5,166 bases of DNA from an uncultured Thermoguttaceae bacterium. Lineage in GTDB: Bacteria > Planctomycetota > Planctomycetia > Pirellulales > Thermoguttaceae. The notes below the pieces were generated by a model, which did no database searches, was not told the origin of the DNA, and saw only the letters and a list, made by a program, of their open reading frames with translations. The DNA lies in assembly GCA_934725735.1 (NCBI GenBank), contig CAKVCP010000145.1, forward strand, positions 1 to 5,166. The letters are read 5' to 3'. The stretch's first letter is position 1. The number at the start of each line of letters is the position of its first letter. Position numbers and translations under genes: made by a program. Below, piece after piece: positions 1 through 4,193 of this stretch.

Positions 1-48
1 GAGTCGTGGTTGGTTCACTTTGTGTGTTGATTCTTTACTATGATATAT

Positions 49-80
49 GAGCCCTGCTGTAAAGTAGGGCTCTTTTTATT
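49..80 (+). terminator. Intrinsic terminator of an upstream plus-strand gene outside the window
   Basis: GAGCCCTGC (49-57) pairs with GTAGGGCTC (64-72), including one G-U pair, around the six-base loop TGTAAA. The stem is followed at once by TTTTTATTT, so it is a classic rho-independent terminator reading rightward. There is no T-run on the other side, so it is not bidirectional. The gene it serves lies left of the window. One plus frame (3-50) is open and ends with TGA at 48-50 just at the stem base; it would encode a hydrophobic C-terminal tail (VVVGSLCVLILYYDI). The other two plus frames stop at 28-30 and 41-43, so which frame is coding cannot be decided from so few bases. Confidence 0.8.
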
Positions 81-470
81 TCTTGATATGCGAAATATGT
101 CTTGTACCCTTGTTTTCTCCAATTTTTAGCGTTTTATTTAGAACTGGAGCATTGTCGCCAAAACGATAGTAGAACTAATATATCAACGAATAATGGGGCA
201 AAACGTCATAGGGGATAAAGCGTCTTCTAGCGTCGCGAAATGTGCGCTGCTTTGGATACTGGAGTGATTGCGTATTTTCTTCCAAGAAAAGGCCTGATTC
301 GCGAAATTGAAGTTTTTATGGCAAAAGGAGAGAATAATGGGACGACCTGTTCTCCTCGATCGGATCGGGCAACATTGTCCAGCGTTATTCTTCCCTTTAA
401 AAAATGCGAAAGGAGCCGCGCCTCCGCGCCGATCGGTAAAATGGAGGGAAAGATATCGCCTTAACCATAA
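81..470. other. Intergenic region of about 390 bases with no convincing gene
   Basis: No frame here has recognisable protein similarity. Overlapping short open frames on both strands encode low-complexity, Arg/Cys/Pro-rich products typical of chance ORFs. Two items are worth recording. TTGTCG (152-157) and TAATAT (176-181), 18 bases apart, resemble a weak plus-strand sigma-70 promoter. A short plus ORF at 337-525 (62 codons, beginning MGRPVLLDRIGQH) is preceded by AAAAGGAG at suitable spacing, but it runs straight through the terminator hairpin at 472-508. CGATCGG (358-364) and CCGATCG (429-435) are complementary and could pair in an RNA. A transcript from about 188 to 510 could therefore be a small RNA or a short peptide mRNA, but nothing seen proves it. 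Confidence 0.5.
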
Positions 471-471
471 A

Positions 472-508
472 AAAACCGCTTCCACAGGGAGTCCTGAGAA
501 GCGGTTTT
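472..508 (-). terminator. Terminator after the lipoprotein gene, possibly bidirectional
   Basis: AAAACCGCTTC (472-482) and GAAGCGGTTTT (498-508) form an 11-bp perfect outer stem. CAGG (485-488) and CCTG (493-496) extend it past a small internal loop to a GAGT loop. Read on the minus strand the stem is followed by seven uninterrupted T (complement of 469-475). It starts 18 bases past the lipoprotein stop codon, so it is that gene's terminator. On the plus strand the stem ends in TTTTATAT, so it could also stop rightward transcription from the 81-470 region. Confidence 0.85.
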
Positions 509-526
509 ATATGGCGGTGGGTTAAA

Positions 527-1069
527 CTAATAGACTACGCCAGCTGCGCCGCGCCCCTGTTCGACAGGAATGCGCACAGGCTCGCCGCAGTCGATCGTCA
601 ATTGATTCTTTCCCTTAACGACTTCGATTTCTAGAGTCGTTGATTCAATGGTACTAAATTCGGGATCAACGACGTTGAATTCTTCGTAAGTAGCGCCTGA
701 ATCGATATACTCTTTGTAAACCCTTGCAGACTCTTCGTCGATCGGACTTGGCGGAGGGGGGGTTCCCTCGCCGACGACGCACGAAACGGCAACCTTGTAC
801 TTCCCAACGGGGGCGCCCTTGTACTGACCGTGCGTCACGATCGTCGCGACGCCTTCCTCGTTCGTTGTTCCGCCGCAGGTAAAGTTATTTGTTGTGGATG
901 GCTCGAGAGGTTTGAGATTAAGCGTTGCGTTCGCTAACGGAACGTCTCCTTGGAGAACTGTTACCGTCACAGGTTCGAGCTTCGGCATTCCATCAGGGGT
1001 TTTCGGTCCGAAGCAACCGCCAAGGAGGAGAGCCCCTGTGAATAAAAGGAACGTGTTGAAATGTTTCAT
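527..1069 (-). CDS. Small lipoprotein with carboxypeptidase-regulatory-like beta domain
   Basis: The product has 180 residues. A lipoprotein signal peptide is clear: MKHFN, a hydrophobic stretch (FLLFTGALLLGG), and lipobox L16-G17-G18-C19, so Cys19 should be lipidated and the protein anchored to a membrane facing the periplasm. Residues about 34-98 read as a beta-sandwich of the carboxypeptidase-regulatory/transthyretin-like type: VTVTVLQGDVPLANATLNL, then a G-x-T-x-x-x-G-V-A-T-I strand pair (67-77) and PVGKYKVAVS (87-96). A Pro-rich linker (103-109) leads to an acidic C-terminal part with a final beta stretch and Cys161. Cys65, Cys97 and Cys161 could form a disulfide. No enzyme motif is visible, and the molecular role is unknown. 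Small lipoproteins of this type commonly sit beside DUF1559 genes in planctomycetes, as here (76 bases downstream). The ATG at 1069 has no clear Shine-Dalgarno, but the signal peptide makes the start secure. Confidence 0.85.
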   Translation of the reverse strand: MKHFNTFLLFTGALLLGGCFGPKTPDGMPKLEPVTVTVLQGDVPLANATLNLKPLEPSTTNNFTCGGTTNEEGVATIVTHGQYKGAPVGKYKVAVSCVVGEGTPPPPSPIDEESARVYKEYIDSGATYEEFNVVDPEFSTIESTTLEIEVVKGKNQLTIDCGEPVRIPVEQGRGAAGVVY

Positions 1070-1110
1070 GAGTAATATACCACGAACGTGTGAAAGACTT
1101 TAGAAAAGAG

Positions 1111-1136
1111 GATAGACGCTTCTTAGAGCGTCTATC
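1111..1136 (-). terminator. Terminator-like hairpin between the DUF1559 and lipoprotein genes
   Basis: GATAGACGCT (1111-1120) and AGCGTCTATC (1127-1136) form a perfect 10-bp stem with the six-base loop TCTTAG. On the minus strand it starts nine bases after the DUF1559 stop (TAA, 1146-1148) and is followed by CTCTTTTCTA, an imperfect U-tract. The interrupted tract suggests partial rather than complete termination, which would leave more mRNA for the pilin-like gene than for the lipoprotein gene. No strong separate promoter for the lipoprotein gene is seen in the rest of the gap. The stem could instead act as a 3' mRNA stabiliser. Confidence 0.6.
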
Positions 1137-1145
1137 GCAACAGGA

Positions 1146-2276
1146 TTACATGGCGACGCTTTCTCCACCGGCTGGAGTTCCCATGGCGCCCCAAATTCCG
1201 TAAGGGCTTTTGCCAGTGCATTGCGTGCTTGTGGCAGAAAGATTTCCGCAGTCAACGGTGTCAGAAACAAAGCGAACGGAACCGTCAGCAAGGCCAACGT
1301 TGACCCCTCCGGAATGCCAGCTATTGGGTGGGAATATAGCGCCCCAATATCCACTGGTAGCCGCTAAGCAACTAGGGGCGTTGGGAGGAAGAACCGTGTG
1401 GAAGTTATTCCAAGCTCGTCCATCTTGATAGAAGTTTCCGCGCCAGGTGTCGCATGGGGCGACTACGGAATTGGGATCGTCCGCTTTACGAGCATTGTTC
1501 ATACAGACGTCCGGATGGCAGTCGAGATCGCTCGTGTAGAACCCGCTGACGGTCGATGATCCACCTTTGACTGCGGTTGAATAATAACCTTGAGGGGCGC
1601 TAGCCGATTCGCTTACCGCAGCGGTGTTCGATGTTCCGTCTGTGCATGTCGCGAGATTTTTCCAAGCGTTCTGATGGAAGAGTCCGCGCGTATGGCATTG
1701 TTTTGTAGGGACGCTTACGTATTTAGGATGATTGTACGGCGCATCGAGTTTACTTGTGCCGTCGCCTAAACTATACATGATCGTAGTTCGAGCGTTGCTG
1801 GCGTGAGGTGAAGGCGTTGCGGCGTTAGGATCGGAAGGACAGAGTAGACCTGTGATTCGATTTTTGTCAAGGTAAACGTCGCTGTTGAAGAAGGCCCAGT
1901 TCCAAACGTTGATCTCGCCCTCTTTTTGCCTACGGTCAAGTTCCATAATTGCATCGTATCGCGCGCTTTCTTCGATGAAGGGGAGAAGTGAAATCGTCAC
2001 GCTTAGCGGCGCGTAATTACTCCATCCAAAAGAACTGAAAGGGGCGTTGGTGGGTAATGAGTTGTGAGCGTCGTGATAATTGTGTAGAGCAAGCGCGATT
2101 TGTTTGATTTGATTCGTGCATTGCATCCGTCTTGCCGCTTCGCGAGCCGCTTGAACCGCCGGAAGCAATAGTCCAATTAAGATACCGATAATGGCGATGA
2201 CGACCAGAAGTTCAACTAGCGTAAAGCCAGACTCCCTTCTGGATTGTTTCCTGAGACGCAGAAACGCGAAATTCAT
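1146..2276 (-). CDS. DUF1559 family protein with prepilin-type N-terminal cleavage/methylation signal
   Basis: The product has 376 residues, within the normal range for the family. Its N-terminus is a textbook type IV pilin/type II pseudopilin signal: a basic leader ([17 protein letters not shown]), then [20 protein letters not shown]. The prepilin peptidase should cut after Gly17 and methylate Phe18, and Glu22 is the conserved E+5. The hydrophobic helix (about 18-40) continues into [17 protein letters not shown] and the NYHD segment, both hallmarks of DUF1559. The C-terminal hallmark is present as [19 protein letters not shown] (321-339), followed near the end by [16 protein letters not shown] (357-372). 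It is presumably held in the inner membrane or assembled in a pilin-like fibre and exposed outside; the exact role is unknown. The start at 2276 has a good Shine-Dalgarno, AGAGGAG (complement of 2284-2290), seven bases away. Transcription probably starts near 2375 and may continue into the lipoprotein gene downstream. Confidence 0.95.
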   Translation of the reverse strand: MNFAFLRLRKQSRRESGFTLVELLVVIAIIGILIGLLLPAVQAAREAARRMQCTNQIKQIALALHNYHDAHNSLPTNAPFSSFGWSNYAPLSVTISLLPFIEESARYDAIMELDRRQKEGEINVWNWAFFNSDVYLDKNRITGLLCPSDPNAATPSPHASNARTTIMYSLGDGTSKLDAPYNHPKYVSVPTKQCHTRGLFHQNAWKNLATCTDGTSNTAAVSESASAPQGYYSTAVKGGSSTVSGFYTSDLDCHPDVCMNNARKADDPNSVVAPCDTWRGNFYQDGRAWNNFHTVLPPNAPSCLAATSGYWGAIFPPNSWHSGGVNVGLADGSVRFVSDTVDCGNLSATSTQCTGKSPYGIWGAMGTPAGGESVAM

Positions 2277-2326
2277 GGCAATACTCCTCTGCTTGGTTAA
2301 TTAAATTGAGAATCCATATACCTCTA

Positions 2327-2355
2327 ACGAATCTGAATCTTTGATTCAGATTCGT
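2327..2355 (-). other. Perfect 13-bp hairpin in the leader of the DUF1559 gene
   Basis: ACGAATCTGAATC (2327-2339) and GATTCAGATTCGT (2343-2355) are perfectly complementary around a three-base loop (AAA in the minus-strand RNA). If transcription starts near 2375, the hairpin covers about +21 to +49 of a leader of roughly 100 bases, and ends 50 bases before the ATG. No U-tract follows in either direction, so it is not an ordinary terminator. It may protect the 5' end of an abundant mRNA, or the DNA palindrome may be an operator. The arm itself contains GAATCT twice in tandem. Confidence 0.75.
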
Positions 2356-2381
2356 GTTAAACGCCTGACTAACTCGATAAT

Positions 2382-2410
2382 CCTATACAATAATTAAGTT
2401 GTTGTGTCAA
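2382..2410 (-). promoter_or_regulatory. Probable sigma-70-type promoter of the DUF1559 gene
   Basis: On the minus strand a perfect TTGACA (complement of 2405-2410) and TATAGG (complement of 2382-2387) are separated by exactly 17 bases. The predicted start is near 2375, giving a leader of about 98 bases. The -35 box lies in the small palindrome GTTGACACAAC (2401-2411), which could be part of a repressor site. The -10 match is only four of six, so this is a prediction. Confidence 0.6.
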
Positions 2411-2533
2411 CAGCCCGAACTTTTTTAATTGCAATATAAGTTTTCTTCTTAAACGACAGTAATTGTTATTTTTATTTCCATAGAATTAAGTTGAATAAAG
2501 TAAGAAACTATTTTTAGATAAAAGCAAACAAGT

Positions 2534-2539
2534 TATAAT
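2534..2539 (+). promoter_or_regulatory. Candidate -10 box for the GGQ protein gene
   Basis: A perfect TATAAT lies 125 bases upstream of the GGQ gene's ATG in an AT-rich region. At 17-base spacing the -35 position reads TTTTTA (2511-2516), a poor match. In sequence this AT-rich a TATAAT can arise by chance, so the call is tentative. If real, transcription starts near 2546 and the leader of about 120 bases contains the hairpin at 2567-2588. Confidence 0.35.
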
Positions 2540-2566
2540 GAAGAGCTGGATAAAAGAATACAAATA

Positions 2567-2594
2567 AACTGATTGAAAATAATCAGTTGTTTTT
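2567..2594 (+). other. Leader hairpin with T-run upstream of the GGQ gene
   Basis: AACTGATT (2567-2574) and AATCAGTT (2581-2588) pair around the loop GAAAAT and are followed by GTTTTT (2589-2594); another seven-T run lies at 2601-2607. The arrangement resembles a weak intrinsic terminator, with only two G-C pairs in the stem. It could act as an attenuator or be a by-product of AT-rich sequence. Confidence 0.35.
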
Positions 2595-2654
2595 AATCTG
2601 TTTTTTTATTGACTCAATAATTAAAAAATTTTTTGAAAAGTTCGACGGGGAGAG

Positions 2655-2667
2655 AGGGGGTAACATG
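2655..2667 (+). promoter_or_regulatory. Ribosome binding site and start of the GGQ gene
   Basis: The reading frame is open from a TTG at 2587, but the first 26 codons are AT-rich intergenic sequence (MFLICFFIDSIIKKFF...) with no family similarity. AGGGGG (2655-2660), four bases before the ATG at 2665, makes this the likely start. A perfect AGGAGG (2671-2676) lies just inside the gene, over codons 3-4, three bases before an in-frame TTG (2680). That spacing is short for initiation, but this alternative start would remove only five residues. Confidence 0.6.
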
Positions 2668-3204
2668 AATAGGAGGGAGTTGTACTTTCCTTTAGAGGAA
2701 TTTGAAAAAGATTGCCGTCTTGAGACGTTACGGCGCTCAGGGCCCGGAGGACAGAATAGAAATAAGGTTGAGACGGGCGTAAGAATATATCATCTTCCTA
2801 CGGGTTTGGTAGGGGAGGCGACAGAAAGACGATACCAAGGGGAAAACCGGAAACAGGCCGTCTTTCGATTGCGTATGAAGCTTGCGTTACGAGTACGCGC
2901 GCCGATTGAAATTAACTTTGACGGCGAAGGGGGCGTCGTTGGCGTAAACTCCTCCCTAATGTGGTTTACTCGAAGAGGAAATGATTCGCGTATCCTGATA
3001 TCAAAAGATAGCGTGGATTATCCAACGTTGGTCGCCGATTTTTTCGACGTCTACGCCGCAGTAAAAGAAGATCTTCCAACGGCGGCGCGTTTACTTCAGA
3101 CTACTCCGAGTCAAATAGTCCGATTTCTGGGTAAAATACCGTCCGCGTTAAATCTGTTGAACGAACAGCGCGAAAAAAAAGGATTAAGGCGTTTGCGCGC
3201 TTAA
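2665..3204 (+). CDS. Peptide chain release factor-like GGQ protein
   Basis: The product has 179 residues. Residues about 18-78 form a class I release factor catalytic domain (PF00472 type): RRSGPGGQNRNKVETGVRI (23-41) with the GGQ at 28-30, then HLPTGLVGEATERR (43-56) and the NRKQA helix (61-65). In this superfamily the GGQ loop enters the peptidyl transferase centre and promotes peptidyl-tRNA hydrolysis. The codon-recognition domains of RF1/RF2 are absent, so it should not read stop codons; ribosome rescue, as in ArfB/YaeJ, is the nearest analogy. Unlike ArfB it has an extra middle part (80-112) and a helical C-terminus: LPTAARLLQTTPSQIVRFL (137-155) looks like a helix-turn-helix, followed by a basic tail ending KKGLRRLRA. 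Similar stand-alone proteins are known from planctomycete genomes, but I know of no experimental function. It is not obviously PrfH, because no RtcB gene is adjacent. It converges with ispH. Confidence 0.85.
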   Translation: MNRRELYFPLEEFEKDCRLETLRRSGPGGQNRNKVETGVRIYHLPTGLVGEATERRYQGENRKQAVFRLRMKLALRVRAPIEINFDGEGGVVGVNSSLMWFTRRGNDSRILISKDSVDYPTLVADFFDVYAAVKEDLPTAARLLQTTPSQIVRFLGKIPSALNLLNEQREKKGLRRLRA

Positions 3205-3207
3205 TCC
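3173..3207. terminator. Bidirectional terminator shared by the GGQ gene and ispH
   Basis: GGATTAAG (3181-3188) and CTTAATCC (3200-3207) form an 8-bp stem; GCG (3189-3191) and CGC (3196-3198) extend it with one bulged base. On the minus strand the stem is followed by eight T (complement of 3173-3180), an excellent terminator for ispH, whose stop lies 77 bases upstream. On the plus strand the tail is the weaker ATTTCTT. The A-run and most of the stem are inside the GGQ coding sequence: they encode the Lys-Lys and Arg-rich tail, and the stop TAA (3202-3204) lies in the right arm. Confidence 0.8.
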
Positions 3208-3220
3208 ATTTCTTGGCGTC

Positions 3221-3272
3221 GAATTTCGTTTAAGTGGTTGAATTTCGTTTAAGTGGTTGAATTTCGTTTAAG
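3221..3272. repeat. 19-bp tandem repeat, about 2.7 copies, between convergent genes
   Basis: The unit GAATTTCGTTTAAGTGGTT occurs exactly at 3221-3239 and 3240-3258, with a third partial copy (first 14 bases identical) at 3259-3272. A decayed relative, ATATCGTTTAAA, follows at 3289-3300 over the ispH stop region. In the ispH transcript it reads as TTAAACGAAATTC separated by AACCAC. It lies wholly in the ispH 3' untranslated region, before the terminator. It is too short and uniform for a CRISPR array, and looks like local slippage duplication. Confidence 0.9.
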
Positions 3273-3284
3273 GGAACGATTGAA

Positions 3285-4133
3285 TCAAATATCGTTTAAA
3301 AATTGGACGCAAGTTTTGACGATAATATCCGGCGCGCTTGCTCCCGAAGTGATTAAAACGGAGGATTCGGGGGTTAGCATATTCCAAGGAATATCTTCAA
3401 CTCCGTCGATAAGCACGGCCGGAACTCCGACGGAACGAGCGACTTTTGCTAAGTTTTGGGAGTTTGAACTGTAGGGGCTTCCGACAACCAAAACTAAATC
3501 ATGTCCCGGAGCAAGTCTACGGACGGCGTCTTGTCGCAGCTGCGTCGCGTCGCAAATACCTTCTCGACTTGGATTAAGCAAGTTTGGAATTTTTTTACGT
3601 AGCGCGTCGACTATCTGAGTCGCTTCAGTCGAAGACAATGTGGTTTGCATCAAGTAGGCGACTTTGGGATAAGCGGAGACGTCGAGCGCTTCGACTTCCT
3701 CCAATTTGGAAATCAAGGTGGTGGAACCGGGGGCTTCTCCAAGGACGCCGACAACTTCGTCGTGACCGGGTTTTCCGATAAAAACGACGTGATACCCTTC
3801 GCTTGCAAGAGTGCGCATTTGTTTGTGCACGTAATGCACGCGCGGACAGGTGGCGTCGATCGTTCGAATTTTTCTCCGCGCCGCTAACTCTCTGATTTCC
3901 GGGGATACGCCATGAGCGGAGAAGAGCAAGATGGCGTTGTCCGGAACGTCGTCCAAAGAATCGACGAAGACGACGCCTCGCCGATTGAAATCTCGGACAA
4001 CCCAAGAATTGTGAACAATCTCGTGATAAACGTAAACTGGCCCTCGAGCGCTCTGTACTACTTCGTTGAGGATGTTAATAGCTCGATTGACGCCTGCGCA
4101 GAATCCTCGTGGCTCAGCTAACGTTAGTTTCAT
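3285..4133 (-). CDS. ispH: 4-hydroxy-3-methylbut-2-enyl diphosphate reductase
   Basis: IspH (LytB) is the cytoplasmic iron-sulfur enzyme of the last MEP pathway step, reducing HMBPP to IPP and DMAPP. The 282 residues cover the whole family. The three cluster cysteines are Cys12 (PRGFCAGV), Cys96 (DATCP) and Cys194 (GICDATQLRQ). Substrate-binding residues are His41 (HEIVHN), His74 (SAHGVS), His124 and Glu126 (GHDEVVG), the MQTTLS threonines (164-165), the SSN triad at 222-224, and Ser266 (GASAPD). All key residues are present, so it should be active. The ATG at 4133 is preceded by GGGGAG (complement of 4139-4144) at five-base spacing, and the protein begins directly with the conserved first strand, so the start is firm. 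It follows hisS in the same direction with a 60-base gap that contains no strong terminator, so co-transcription is plausible. Its 3' end is handled by the shared terminator at 3173-3207. Confidence 0.97.
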   Translation of the reverse strand: MKLTLAEPRGFCAGVNRAINILNEVVQSARGPVYVYHEIVHNSWVVRDFNRRGVVFVDSLDDVPDNAILLFSAHGVSPEIRELAARRKIRTIDATCPRVHYVHKQMRTLASEGYHVVFIGKPGHDEVVGVLGEAPGSTTLISKLEEVEALDVSAYPKVAYLMQTTLSSTEATQIVDALRKKIPNLLNPSREGICDATQLRQDAVRRLAPGHDLVLVVGSPYSSNSQNLAKVARSVGVPAVLIDGVEDIPWNMLTPESSVLITSGASAPDIIVKTCVQFLNDI

Positions 4134-4193
4134 TTTGTCTCCCCTATAATGAATAACCGTAGAATCTAAAGAAGACCCTACGGCTACAGAAAC

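Noticed and set aside
183..485. Minus-strand open frame of about 100 codons
   Set aside because: It would begin inside the lipoprotein terminator hairpin, has no ribosome binding site or recognisable motif, and its composition is typical of a chance frame.
2609..2637. Second plus-strand promoter at TTGACT (2609-2614)
   Set aside because: The position 17 bases downstream reads TTTGAA, a poor -10 box, and the area is simple A/T-tract sequence including A6T6 at 2623-2634.
2587..2664. N-terminal extension of the GGQ protein from a TTG at 2587
   Set aside because: The 26 extra codons are AT-rich, Phe/Ile/Lys-rich and unlike the family. The TTG lies inside a hairpin arm and has no Shine-Dalgarno, whereas the ATG at 2665 has one.
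2665..3204. PrfH or full-length RF1/RF2
   Set aside because: At 179 residues it lacks the stop-codon recognition domains of RF1/RF2, and there is no neighbouring RtcB ligase gene, the usual partner of PrfH.
3221..3272. CRISPR-like or phage attachment repeat
   Set aside because: The copies are directly adjacent with no unique spacers, the unit is 19 bp, and there is no cas, integrase or tRNA gene nearby.
4145..4150. Plus-strand TATAAT just upstream of ispH
   Set aside because: No plus-strand gene follows it; it lies beside the ispH ribosome binding site on the opposite strand and has no good -35 partner.
4157..4183. Terminator between hisS and ispH
   Set aside because: The stem is only 6 bp with a 15-base loop and lacks a T-run, so read-through from hisS into ispH is more likely.
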